Positions 41,609-50,030 of a stretch of 51,388 nucleotides of DNA are shown one piece after another. Origin of the DNA: Acidimicrobiaceae bacterium. GTDB taxonomy: Bacteria > Actinomycetota > Acidimicrobiia > Acidimicrobiales > Aldehydirespiratoraceae. Position 1 is the first letter of the stretch. Each line of letters begins with the position of its first letter. The stretch lies in the NCBI GenBank assembly GCA_009835735.1, contig VXWX01000149.1:1-51388 (forward strand), read 5' to 3'. The position numbers and the translations under genes were made by a program. The notes under the pieces are model-generated. The model did not search any database. It saw nothing but the letters and a program-made list of their open reading frames with translations, and was not told the DNA's origin.

Positions 41609-43666
41609 GTGAGCAGGCTCGATCGGCTGTTGCGGCCGAGGTCGCTGGCCTTTATCGGAGGTACAGCCGCCGAGCTGGCTATCGATGCCTCCCGCTCGTT
41701 CGGGTTCTCGGGGGACATGTGGGCCATCAACCCCCGCCGGGAGCTGCGCGACCTTCCCACCTTCGCCTCGGTGGGCGAACTGCCGGAGGTCGCCGACGCC
41801 GCCTTCGTGGGCGTGGGCCGCGACGCCACCGTCGAGGTGGTGCGCCAGTTGGCGGCTGCTGGCACCGGTGCCGCCATCTGCCACGCCTCCGGTTTCGCCG
41901 AGATCGGCGAGGCCGGAGCGGCCCTCCAAGCCGAGCTGGTGGCCGCGGCAGACGGCATGCCAATAGTCGGACCCAACTGCTACGGGACTCTGTCGGCTCC
42001 AACCGGCGCGGCATTGTGGCCCGACGTTCACGGGTTGTCTCGCTCCGACCGCGGTGTCGCTCTATTGAGTCAGAGCGGCAACATCGCGGTGAGCCTCACC
42101 ATGCAGCGCCGATGCCTCGACATCGCCTGGGTGATGACACTGGGGAACCAGGCCGACGTGGGCATCTCGGAAGCCTTCGAGGCCATGGTCGCGGATGGAG
42201 CGGTCACCGGGGTTGGGCTATGCATCGAGGCGTTGGACGACGTTGAGCGCTTCGCCGAGGCTGCCGCCGTGGCCGGTCGCAGGAGTCTTCCCGTGGTGGC
42301 GGTCAAGCTGGGGGCCTCGGAGACCGCCGGTGCCATCGCGGTCACGCACACCGCCTCGCTAGTGGGCGACGACGCGGCATACGACGCGTTGTTCGACCGG
42401 TTGGGTATCCGGCGGGTGCACACCCTGCCCGAATTGCTCGACACCCTGGCCGTCCTGTGCGCCCTAGGACCGCTGAGGGGCAGCCGGCTGGTGTCGTTTA
42501 GCTGCTCCGGCGGCGAAGCGGCCCTGGTCGCTGACCGCAGCCGCGGCCTTGGTCTCAGCTTCCCGCCGTTCGCTCCCGATCACGCCGACCGGGTGGCATC
42601 CGCTCTGGACGGCCGCGTCGCGGTCACCAACCCGCTCGACTACCACACGCTCATCTGGGGCGACGAGGCCCGTCTGGCCGTCTGCTTCGGGGCCGCCCTT
42701 GGAGCGGGCGCCCGGGAAGCCGTCCCAGCGCCCTTCGATGCCGCACTACTGGTGATCGACTTCCCCGCGGAGGGGCTCGACCGGTCGCGCTGGTGGCCCA
42801 CGCTGCAGGCCTTCAGCGGAGCCTGCAAGGCAAGCAGCACTCCCGGTGTTGTCGCCGCATCGATGGCGGAGAACCTGCCGATCGAGGCCCGCATCCGGGC
42901 GGCTGAGCTGAGCCTGGTCGCCTGCGGCGACATCGATACTGCTCTGTCCGCGCTCGAGGCCGCTGCCGTTTGGGGGGAGCAGACCGGCAGTTCGGTGTGC
43001 TCCGCGCTGCATCAGCCGAACGAGGCAGGTCCTGGCTGCACGGTGTTGCCGGAATACGAGTCGAAGCAACGTCTGGGCGCGGCCGGTGTTGCCGTGCCTG
43101 CCGGCATGGTCGTGACGGCTGCCCGGGCTGCAAGTGCAGCGGCCCAGGTCGGATACCCGGTTGTCGTCAAGGCGACCGGCTCTGCCCACAAGACGGAGAC
43201 CGGTGGGGTTGCGGTTGGACTCGGAGACCCCGCCGACGTCGATTCTGCCGCCAGCCGTCTTGCCAGCGACCACGGGACGGTGATGGTGGAGTCCTATGTC
43301 ACCGACGCCGTCGCCGAGTTGCTGCTGAGCGTGAGATCGGCGCCTCCGGTGGGGATGCTGTTGACCCTGGGAGCGGGTGGGATCCTGGCAGAGATGCTCG
43401 ACGACACCGCCAGCCTGCTGTTGCCGGTGTCGGCCGATGACGTTCGCGGAGCCCTCCGCACGCTGCGGGTCTGGCCGATGCTGGCCGGCCACCGGGGTCG
43501 ACCGCCGGCCGCCATTGACGCCGTAGCCGAAGCAGTCTCGGCGCTCGGGGCGCTGGTGCGCGACGATCGAAGCATCATCGAAGTCGAGATCAATCCCCTC
43601 ATGGTCACGCCGCACTGCGCCGTCGCCGCCGACGCGCTGATGCTGGTTGCGGAGGCTCCAGAATGA
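41609..43666 (+). CDS. ADP-forming acyl-CoA ligase (acetate-CoA ligase family)
   Basis: A 685-residue single-chain NDP-forming acyl-CoA synthetase. Domain order: CoA-binding Rossmann domain (about 1-125), succinyl-CoA-ligase-like domains (about 130-460) with the phosphohistidine H247 in AVTHTASLVGDDA, then an ATP-grasp domain (about 475-685) with YPVVVKATGSAHKTETGGV. It makes an acyl-CoA from acid, CoA and ATP, or the reverse. The frame is open far upstream inside the dehydrogenase gene, so GTG 41609 is used, just past the repeat core. It may activate carnitine or butyrobetaine in place of CaiB/CaiC; that is inference. It overlaps the hydratase by 4 bases. Confidence 0.88.
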   Translation: MSRLDRLLRPRSLAFIGGTAAELAIDASRSFGFSGDMWAINPRRELRDLPTFASVGELPEVADAAFVGVGRDATVEVVRQLAAAGTGAAICHASGFAEIGEAGAALQAELVAAADGMPIVGPNCYGTLSAPTGAALWPDVHGLSRSDRGVALLSQSGNIAVSLTMQRRCLDIAWVMTLGNQADVGISEAFEAMVADGAVTGVGLCIEALDDVERFAEAAAVAGRRSLPVVAVKLGASETAGAIAVTHTASLVGDDAAYDALFDRLGIRRVHTLPELLDTLAVLCALGPLRGSRLVSFSCSGGEAALVADRSRGLGLSFPPFAPDHADRVASALDGRVAVTNPLDYHTLIWGDEARLAVCFGAALGAGAREAVPAPFDAALLVIDFPAEGLDRSRWWPTLQAFSGACKASSTPGVVAASMAENLPIEARIRAAELSLVACGDIDTALSALEAAAVWGEQTGSSVCSALHQPNEAGPGCTVLPEYESKQRLGAAGVAVPAGMVVTAARAASAAAQVGYPVVVKATGSAHKTETGGVAVGLGDPADVDSAASRLASDHGTVMVESYVTDAVAELLLSVRSAPPVGMLLTLGAGGILAEMLDDTASLLLPVSADDVRGALRTLRVWPMLAGHRGRPPAAIDAVAEAVSALGALVRDDRSIIEVEINPLMVTPHCAVAADALMLVAEAPE

Positions 43667-44460
43667 CTGAAGCCGCCCCCGTGCCCGCGGTGTCAACCGT
43701 CGCCGACGGTCCGGTGCTCGAGGTCACCCTCGATCGCCCCAAGGCCAACGCCATCGACGCGGCGACGAGCCGGGAGCTGAGCCGAGTGTTTGCGGCCTTC
43801 CGCGACGACCCCGACTTGCGGGTCGCGATAGTCACCGGCGCAGGCGACCGCTTCTTCAGCGCGGGCTGGGACCTCAACGCGGCGGCCGGCGGCGAGGGGT
43901 TCGAGGACGACTACGGCGAAGGCGGCTTCGGCGGCTTCGGTGAGCTGCCCGGCTTGCTCAAGCCGGTGATCGCAGCGGTCAACGGCGTGGCCGTGGGCGG
44001 CGGATTCGAGATCGTGCTGGCCGCCGACCTCGTGGTGGCGGCCGAGCACGCCCGCTTCTGGCTGCCGGAGGCTTCGCTCGGGATAGTGCCCGACACCGCG
44101 TCGGTGCGCCTGCCCCGGATGCTCCCGCCCGTCGTGGCCAACGAGGTCCTCTATGCGGGCCGGCGCCTCGACGCGGCCGAAGCGCAGCGCTGGGGGCTGG
44201 TCAACGCGGTGGTGAGCGCAGACGACCTCATGGTGGAGACCCGCGCCCTAGCCGCCCGGATCGTGGAGGCTGCACCGCTGTCGGTGGCCGCCATCCACGA
44301 GATCCGTGACCGCACCCGGCATCTGCCGGTGCAGGGGGCCTTCGAATTGCTGCGGTCCGGCGAGTTGGCCGCCTACGAGGCCATGCTGGTTTCCGAAGAC
44401 GCCGCCGAAGGTCCCAGGGCCTTCACCGAGGGCCGCGCCCCCCGCTGGCAGGGCCGCTAG
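43663..44460 (+). CDS. caiD: CaiD-like enoyl-CoA hydratase (carnitinyl-CoA dehydratase)
   Basis: A 265-residue crotonase-fold enzyme. It follows E. coli CaiD closely as I recall that sequence: LDRPKANAIDAATS, FFSAGWDLNAAA, the GGFGGF loop, KPVIAAVNG, PEASLGIVPD, RLPRMLPPVVANEV and the C-terminal SEDAAEGPRAF. CaiD interconverts crotonobetainyl-CoA and L-carnitinyl-CoA. With the carnitine dehydrogenase fusion and betaine-type transporter this fits trimethylammonium-acid metabolism. The ATG overlaps the ligase stop. The TAG stop is the end of repeat copy 5. Confidence 0.85.
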   Translation: MTEAAPVPAVSTVADGPVLEVTLDRPKANAIDAATSRELSRVFAAFRDDPDLRVAIVTGAGDRFFSAGWDLNAAAGGEGFEDDYGEGGFGGFGELPGLLKPVIAAVNGVAVGGGFEIVLAADLVVAAEHARFWLPEASLGIVPDTASVRLPRMLPPVVANEVLYAGRRLDAAEAQRWGLVNAVVSADDLMVETRALAARIVEAAPLSVAAIHEIRDRTRHLPVQGAFELLRSGELAAYEAMLVSEDAAEGPRAFTEGRAPRWQGR

Positions 44461-44539
44461 AGGCTCCGCCTTGACTTCCGCTCTTGTTCGCTTCGCTCAC
44501 GGGCCGCTCGGGCCACGGCCTCGCAAGCTCGGCCTCTAG
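44457..44539 (-). repeat. dispersed repeat, copy 5, bounded by 8-bp terminal inverted repeats
   Basis: The most complete copy. On the minus strand it begins CTAGAGGCCGAGCTTGCGAG, as copy 1 does, then carries the core. CTAGAGGC at 44457-44464 and GCCTCTAG at 44532-44539 are perfect inverted ends. Each end supplies the TAG stop of the flanking convergent gene (caiD-like on +, permease on -), so the element fills the whole gap. Confidence 0.88.
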
Positions 44540-46662
44540 GGGCCGCCCTCCACCGGGGTGAACCGTCTCGTCCAGGCTTGGAGCAGGCGGTCGAGCAGCA
44601 TCGCGAGCAGCACGATGGCCAAGCCGGCTACGAATCCCGAACCGACCGAGTCGGTGCGCCTCAGTCCCTTCACGGTCTCGAGGCCCAGGCCGCCGCCCCC
44701 CACCAGCCCGGCGATCACCACCATGGCCAGCACCAGCATCACGGTCTGGTTGATGCCGGCCATGATGCTCGGCGCGGCCAGCGGCAGTTGCACCTTGCGC
44801 AGCGTCTGGCCCCGGGTTGCGCCAAACGCCCTCGACGCCTCGGTGGCCTCGCCCTCCACCTGGCGGATGCCCAGATTGGTGAGCCGGGTCGCGGCCGGCA
44901 GGGCGTAGAGCACCGAGGCGATGATCCCCGGTATGCGCCCCACGTTGAACATGATGATCACCGGCACCAGCAGCACGAAGCTGGGAATGGTCTGCAGGAA
45001 GTCGAGCACCGGCTTGAGCATCCGCTCGAACCGGTCGCTGCGGGCGGCCAGCACGCCTAGGGGTATTCCGCACAGGATCGCCATCACCACGGCCACGATG
45101 ACCTGGGCCAGGGTGTCCATCGACAGCGTCCACATCCCGAGGAAGCCCAGTCCGGCCACGCAAGCAGTGCAGAACGTGGCCAACGGAGCGCCGCCCAGCC
45201 GCCACCCGGCCAGTGCCACCGCCAGCACCACTACCGGCCAGGCCAGGTCGGCGCTGAACAGCTCCCGCAACGGCGTGACCGCGTAGATCGTGATGGAGTC
45301 GCTGAACCAGCCGGTCCCGAACCAGGTCCCGCCGATCTCATAGAGGTTGTCCCGCACCCAGTCCACCAGCCAGTCGATGGCCGGCGCGAACGAGAAGGTG
45401 ATGGCCGAGGGGAATCCGGGCCGTCCGAGGACGGCACTGACGACTGTGACGACTACCAGAGCGAAGAGCCCTAGCACCCAGCGGGGGCGCCCGGCCAGCG
45501 AAGCGAGGCCCGGTGCGTGACGCATGGGCCGGGCCAGCACGGCACCGAACGTGCACAGCGCCCGGTCGACGGATGCCAGCGCGCCCTCGATCGCTCTCAC
45601 GAACCCCAGGCGCTCCAGGGAGTCGGGCATCAGGCGGAGCCTGCGACGGCGGGCGCCCAGGCCGGCCGCACCATGGGTGACGCGGTCCATGAGCATGGCC
45701 AGTACCACGATGGCCAGCCCGGCCTCCAGCGCCCGCCCGACGAAGAGCCGCCTGAGGGACTCCAGCACCACCTGGCCCAAGCCCCCGGCCCCGATTAGTG
45801 CGGCGATCACCACGATGCTCAGTGCCATCATGATCGTCTGGTTGATGCCCGTCAGCACGCTGGGCAGCGCCTGGGGAAGCTGCACCTTGCGCAGGGTCTG
45901 GCGCGGCGTGGCGCCGAACATCTCGGCCGCCTCCACCGTGGCCGGCGAGACCGTCCGGATGCCGAGGTCGGTGAGCCTGATCACCGGCGGGAGGGAATAG
46001 ACCACCGTGGCGATGATGGCCGGCACGCGTGCGACGCCGAACAGCAGCACCACCGGGATCAGGTACACGAACGCGGGCAGGGTCTGCATGGCGTCCAGCA
46101 GGGGTCTCAGGCTCCGCCGCAACCGGTCGTAGCGGGCCGAGGCGATCCCGACCGGAACGCCGATGGCTACCGAGATGCCCACTGCCACCGTCATCAGCGC
46201 CACCGTCTGGAGACTCTCTTCCCACAGTTCGATGGCCCCGAAGTACAGGACGCCGACGGCGGCGAAGAGTCCGGCCCGCATCCCCAGCGCGGAGGCGGCC
46301 ACCATGCCCCCCGCAGCAGCCACCACGTACCACGGCAGCCACAGCAGGAAGCGCTCGACGGTGCGCAGTCCCCAGTCGATGGCGTCGCTGATCGGGTTGA
46401 AGATGAAGGAGAAGCTCCAGTGGGTGGTTTGGTTGTTGATCACCCAGCGGCGGGCGTCGTCAATCCAGTCGGCCAGCGGGACAGCCCACGACTCAGGGAA
46501 GCCGCCCACCGCGCTCAGCGCCAACTGGGCCGCGACGACTATGGCCAACCCCACCACCAATTCGCTGCCCGAACGGGTCCGCCGCCGCCGGTCAAGCGTC
46601 AGCCGAGCCTCGACCGCGCTGGCGACCTCGGATGACCGTGTGGCCGGAGGCGCCGCGGTCAC
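44536..46662 (-). CDS. proW: glycine betaine/carnitine-type ABC permease, two ProW domains fused
   Basis: A 708-residue membrane protein with two complete ProW-type permease domains in tandem. Each has a cytoplasmic EAA loop: EAAEMFGATPRQTLRKVQLP in the first half and EASRAFGATRGQTLRKVQLP in the second, each followed by a GINQT segment and a GGGGLG or GAGGLG turn. A single chain can thus supply both halves of the translocation pore, normally a homodimer. A basic linker joins the halves at about 330-370. The start overlaps the proV stop by four bases. Likely substrates are betaine, carnitine or choline. Confidence 0.92.
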   Translation of the reverse strand: MTAAPPATRSSEVASAVEARLTLDRRRRTRSGSELVVGLAIVVAAQLALSAVGGFPESWAVPLADWIDDARRWVINNQTTHWSFSFIFNPISDAIDWGLRTVERFLLWLPWYVVAAAGGMVAASALGMRAGLFAAVGVLYFGAIELWEESLQTVALMTVAVGISVAIGVPVGIASARYDRLRRSLRPLLDAMQTLPAFVYLIPVVLLFGVARVPAIIATVVYSLPPVIRLTDLGIRTVSPATVEAAEMFGATPRQTLRKVQLPQALPSVLTGINQTIMMALSIVVIAALIGAGGLGQVVLESLRRLFVGRALEAGLAIVVLAMLMDRVTHGAAGLGARRRRLRLMPDSLERLGFVRAIEGALASVDRALCTFGAVLARPMRHAPGLASLAGRPRWVLGLFALVVVTVVSAVLGRPGFPSAITFSFAPAIDWLVDWVRDNLYEIGGTWFGTGWFSDSITIYAVTPLRELFSADLAWPVVVLAVALAGWRLGGAPLATFCTACVAGLGFLGMWTLSMDTLAQVIVAVVMAILCGIPLGVLAARSDRFERMLKPVLDFLQTIPSFVLLVPVIIMFNVGRIPGIIASVLYALPAATRLTNLGIRQVEGEATEASRAFGATRGQTLRKVQLPLAAPSIMAGINQTVMLVLAMVVIAGLVGGGGLGLETVKGLRRTDSVGSGFVAGLAIVLLAMLLDRLLQAWTRRFTPVEGGP

Positions 46663-47789
46663 AGCTGGTCGGCGGTCCGGCCTGCGCCCGCTGCGCCGGA
46701 TCGGGAGTTCTCGTCCAGGAGGGCGACCACCCGATCACGGTCAACGGTGCCGACCACTTCGCCCCGATCGTCGGCCACCGGAAGCGCTGCGGGGTTGGCC
46801 AGCAGCCGGGGAAGGACGTCGTCGAGCACGGCATCGAGGTTCACCGGCTCTCCCGCCGGCACGGCGCCGTCGAGCGGCCGCATCACCGAGCCGACCGTTA
46901 TCACCTTGGTCTTGGGGGCGTCCTCGGTGAACTCGCGCACATAATCGTCGGCCGGCGCCGACACGATCTGCTCGGGCGTCCCCACCTGGACGAACTCGCC
47001 GTCCTTCATGATCGCGATGCGGTCGCCGAGCTTGAGCGCCTCATGGAAGTCATGGGTGATGAACACCAGCGTCCGTCTCATCCTGGCCTGAAGGGACAGC
47101 AGCTCGTCCTGCATGTCGCGGCGGATCAGCGGGTCGAGCGCCGAGAACGGCTCGTCGAAGAACAGGATCTCCGGTTCCACGCACAGAGCCCGGGCCAGGC
47201 CCACCCGCTGCTGCATGCCGCCCGAGAGCTGCTGGGGGAAGTGGTCGGCCCAGTCGCCCAGACCCACAACCGACAGGACCTCCAACGCCCGCTCGTACCG
47301 GTCCGATTTCGCCGCGCCCTGGATCTCGAGGCCGAACGCGACGTTGTCGATCACCTTGCGGTGGGGGAACAGCCCGAAGTGCTGGAACACCATCGACAGG
47401 CGCTGTCGCCTCAGCTCCCGCAACTCCTGGTCGTCCAGGTCGCCGATCGGCGTGCCATCGATCTTCACGGTCCCGCTGGTCGGCTCGATCAGCCGGGACA
47501 GGCAGCGGATCAGCGTCGACTTGCCCGAGCCGGAGAGGCCCATGACGACGAAGGTCTCTCCCCGCTCCACCGAGAACGTCGCGTCCCGCACGGCCACCAG
47601 GCAGCCGGTCTGGTCGAGCACCATCTGCCGGTCGCGGCCGTCGGCGAGCAGGCTGTGGGCCGCGGCAAGGTTGTCGCCGAACACCTTGGTGACCTGGTGG
47701 CACTCCAAGGGCGTCGGTTCGGTGGTCACCACCGGGCCAATGTAGTGGCCGCGAGACTCGCCCTTCACATGGCGGGGATGCGGTGCCAT
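46659..47789 (-). CDS. proV: glycine betaine/carnitine-type ABC transporter ATPase
   Basis: A 376-residue ProV/OpuAA-type ATPase. Walker A is GLSGSGKST, the signature LSGGMQQR, Walker B EILFFDEPFSALD and the H-loop THD. A C-terminal CBS-like region (from about 290, ending LPVADDRGEVVGTVDRD) matches the osmosensing tail of this family. ATG 47789 was kept because TGAGGG lies 8 bases upstream, but the conserved domain begins near residue 28 and a later GTG is possible. It is divergent from the binding-protein gene, 60 bases apart. Confidence 0.94.
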   Translation of the reverse strand: MAPHPRHVKGESRGHYIGPVVTTEPTPLECHQVTKVFGDNLAAAHSLLADGRDRQMVLDQTGCLVAVRDATFSVERGETFVVMGLSGSGKSTLIRCLSRLIEPTSGTVKIDGTPIGDLDDQELRELRRQRLSMVFQHFGLFPHRKVIDNVAFGLEIQGAAKSDRYERALEVLSVVGLGDWADHFPQQLSGGMQQRVGLARALCVEPEILFFDEPFSALDPLIRRDMQDELLSLQARMRRTLVFITHDFHEALKLGDRIAIMKDGEFVQVGTPEQIVSAPADDYVREFTEDAPKTKVITVGSVMRPLDGAVPAGEPVNLDAVLDDVLPRLLANPAALPVADDRGEVVGTVDRDRVVALLDENSRSGAAGAGRTADQL

Positions 47790-47807
47790 AATGTCGCCCT
47801 CAGTTCA

Positions 47808-47823
47808 GCCGCGTTGTAGCGGC
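47808..47823. promoter_or_regulatory. small inverted repeat in the divergent proV-binding protein region
   Basis: GCCGC-GTTGTA-GCGGC lies about 20 bases from the proV start and 27 from the binding-protein start, a position suited to an operator controlling both. The stem is short and could arise by chance in GC-rich DNA. Confidence 0.3.
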
Positions 47824-47849
47824 AACAGACACAACTGGAGGGACCCTTA

Positions 47850-49139
47850 ATGACCAGATCGCTATGGAAGCTGATCGCGGTGCTTTCCGTGTTCGGCCTC
47901 ATGGCTGCAGCCTGTGGCGAGGACGACGCCGAGGACACGAGCGCGGCGGACGCCGCTGCTCTGGCGCAGGCGCAAGCCGACGCGGACGCGGCCGCTGCCG
48001 AAGCGGCTGCCGCCCAGGCGGACGCCGACGCGGCTGAGGCGGACGCGGCCGCTGCCGCGGCTGAGGCGGACGCGGCTGCTGCGGCTGCGGCTGAGGCGGA
48101 GGCCGCCCTGGCGGCTGCGATGGCCGACACCGAGGAGGGCGTAGACCCATCCGTCGTGGCCGAATTGGAGGCCCAGCTCGCGGAGGCTGAAGCGGCTGCC
48201 GAGGCGGCTGCTGCTGAGGCCGAGGCTGCGGCGGCTGCTGCTGCTGAGGCAGAGGCGGCCATGATGGCCGCCGAGGAGGAGATGGCCGGTCCCGATCTCG
48301 GCGAGATCACCACCATCCAGCTGATCGCCAACCCGTGGAACGGCTCGGCCGCCAACATCCAGGTCGCCGCGCAGCTCCTCGAGCACATCGGCTACGACGT
48401 GGAGATCACCGACCTGGACGAGAACGCCCAGTGGTCGGCCATCAACACCGGCGAGCTACACGCTTCGCTCGAGGTGTGGCCCTCGGGCCACGGCCAGAAC
48501 CGGGTCGACTTCATCGACAATCCCGACGGCAACGTCGTGGACGCCGGTCTGCTGGGTCCCGTCGGTCAGATCGGCTGGTACCTGCCCGCCTACATGATCG
48601 ATCAGAACCCCGCGCTGGCCAATGCGGAAGGGTTCACCGATCCCGCACTGGCCGGTCTGTTCGCCACCGCCGAGACGGGCGACGCAGGGCAGATCCTGCA
48701 CGGCGACCCGAGTTGGGTGACCTTCGAGCAGGACATCATCGATGACTTCGGACTGAACCTGGAGATCGTGTACGCCGGCTCCGAGGAGGCGCTGCTGGCT
48801 GCGTTCGATGCGGCCTTCGCCCGAGAGGATGCAGTGCTGTCGTACTTCTGGACACCTCACTCGGCGTTCAACACCTTCGATCTTGTCGAGTTGGAGTTGC
48901 CGCCCAACCCCGATGGCGGCAAGTACTACCCGGCAGAGGATCTCTTCAAGATCGTCTGGGCGGGACTTGAGGATGGTGCTCCCGCGGCGTGGGAGTTCCT
49001 GCACAACTTCAACTACAGCACCGCCGACCAGGTGTCGATGCTGGCTGCGATCGACGGAGAGGGCCAGAGCGTCGAGGACGCCGCCGCCGACTGGATCGCG
49101 GCCAACGAGGCCACCTGGAGCGCCTGGATCCCGTCCTAG
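47850..49139 (+). CDS. proX: betaine/carnitine-type substrate-binding lipoprotein with Ala-rich coiled-coil stalk
   Basis: A 429-residue lipoprotein. A hydrophobic signal ends in LMAAAC with the lipid-acceptor C22. Residues about 26-145 are almost only Ala, Asp and Glu with a few Gln, in a pattern compatible with a long coiled coil. From about 147 an OpuAC/ProX-type binding domain follows, rich in Trp and Tyr (NPWNGSAAN, GWYLPAYM, YFWTPH) that could build the aromatic cage for a quaternary ammonium. GGAGGG lies 7 bases before the ATG. It should work with the divergent ProVW. The stalk is unusual for binding proteins. Confidence 0.9.
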   Translation: MTRSLWKLIAVLSVFGLMAAACGEDDAEDTSAADAAALAQAQADADAAAAEAAAAQADADAAEADAAAAAAEADAAAAAAAEAEAALAAAMADTEEGVDPSVVAELEAQLAEAEAAAEAAAAEAEAAAAAAAEAEAAMMAAEEEMAGPDLGEITTIQLIANPWNGSAANIQVAAQLLEHIGYDVEITDLDENAQWSAINTGELHASLEVWPSGHGQNRVDFIDNPDGNVVDAGLLGPVGQIGWYLPAYMIDQNPALANAEGFTDPALAGLFATAETGDAGQILHGDPSWVTFEQDIIDDFGLNLEIVYAGSEEALLAAFDAAFAREDAVLSYFWTPHSAFNTFDLVELELPPNPDGGKYYPAEDLFKIVWAGLEDGAPAAWEFLHNFNYSTADQVSMLAAIDGEGQSVEDAAADWIAANEATWSAWIPS

Positions 49140-49159
49140 CAACATCCAGCGGAATAGCT

Positions 49160-49183
49160 GAGCCGGGGCTCGTCCCCAGGCTC
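49160..49183. terminator. hairpin downstream of the binding-protein gene
   Basis: GAGCCGGGG pairs with CCCCAGGCTC (one bulged A) around a 5-base loop, 20 bases after the binding-protein stop. It probably contributes to termination together with the next hairpin. Confidence 0.5.
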
Positions 49184-49189
49184 TAGAGG

Positions 49190-49215
49190 GGGACCGGGGT
49201 TCTCGCCCCGGTCCC
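49190..49215. terminator. strong GC hairpin between convergent genes, likely bidirectional terminator
   Basis: GGGACCGGGG pairs perfectly with CCCCGGTCCC around the loop TTCTCG. It lies between the binding-protein gene (+) and the creatininase-family gene (-), which converge. No T-run follows, as often in actinobacteria. Confidence 0.6.
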
Positions 49216-49239
49216 TCCCGCGCCCGGCTTGCGGAGGTC

Positions 49240-50025
49240 CTAGCTGCGGCCGAAGTCGAAGGCCGCGATCTCCGCCATCTGCTCACCGAGCAGGGCGACC
49301 GCGGTCTCGAACAGCAGCTTGCCCTCCTCGGCGTTGGCCCCGGTCGGATCGCCGATGTGGCCATCCGGCCCGAAGTCGTTCGACAGCCAGCCGAACGACG
49401 CCAGACCTCCGAAGCGCACATGCCGGTTCTGGGCCAGACCCTCGGGGACGGCGCGGTCGGCCTTCTCGAGGTGCACCAGATGGGGCCTCAGGTGCATGAA
49501 CACCGACGTCTCGCGGTGCCCGCCGTGGATGCCCATGCCCATCTCCGCGGAAGGTGACGTGCCGCCGTGGTCGGCGGGCACGAACGGGTGCACGAGGAAC
49601 GTCATCAGCCCGTGCTGCAGGCGGATCTCGCGGCAGGCCACGTTGAGCAGGGCCGAGTTGCCGCCGTGGCCGTTGAGGAACACGAGGCGGCGGGCCGCGG
49701 TGGTGGCGATGCTGCGGCCGATGTCGCGCAGCACCGCCAGCAGCGTCTCCGCTGACAGCCAAAGAGTTCCGGGCGACCAGGCGTGCTCGTTGGACTTCGA
49801 CACCGACAGGGTGGGCAGCAGCCACAGGTCGTAGGCGTCGCCATGTTCGGCGACGAGCGCGGCGCCGGCTTCGTGGGCGATCACATGGTCGACCGCCAGC
49901 GGCAGGTGCGGGCCGTGCTGCTCCACCGCGCCGATCGGCTGCACGATCACCGACGATGCGGTGATCCGTTCCGCGATCTCTGGACCGCTGAGATCCTCGA
50001 GATGGCGGCTGCGTGCGTTCGACAT
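49240..50025 (-). CDS. creatininase-family amidohydrolase
   Basis: A 261-residue metal-dependent hydrolase. Metal-site residues E35, H37 and D46 lie in EQHGPHLPLAVDH, H120 in NGHGGN and E172 in HRETS; GDPTGANAEEGK near the end is also typical. True creatininase has an acidic ligand two residues after H120; here it is Gly-Gly-Asn, as in the ArfB and MftE branches, so creatinine is not a safe substrate. GTG 50034 would overlap the upstream stop (GTGA); ATG 50025 is taken here. Confidence 0.88.
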   Translation of the reverse strand: MSNARSRHLEDLSGPEIAERITASSVIVQPIGAVEQHGPHLPLAVDHVIAHEAGAALVAEHGDAYDLWLLPTLSVSKSNEHAWSPGTLWLSAETLLAVLRDIGRSIATTAARRLVFLNGHGGNSALLNVACREIRLQHGLMTFLVHPFVPADHGGTSPSAEMGMGIHGGHRETSVFMHLRPHLVHLEKADRAVPEGLAQNRHVRFGGLASFGWLSNDFGPDGHIGDPTGANAEEGKLLFETAVALLGEQMAEIAAFDFGRS

Positions 50026-50030
50026 GGATG

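Noticed and set aside
47940-48280. Tandem DNA repeat or minisatellite in the binding-protein gene
   Set aside because: The periodicity comes from Ala/Asp/Glu codons (GCG, GAC, GAG, GCC) without a fixed-length exact unit; it is better described as low-complexity coding sequence.
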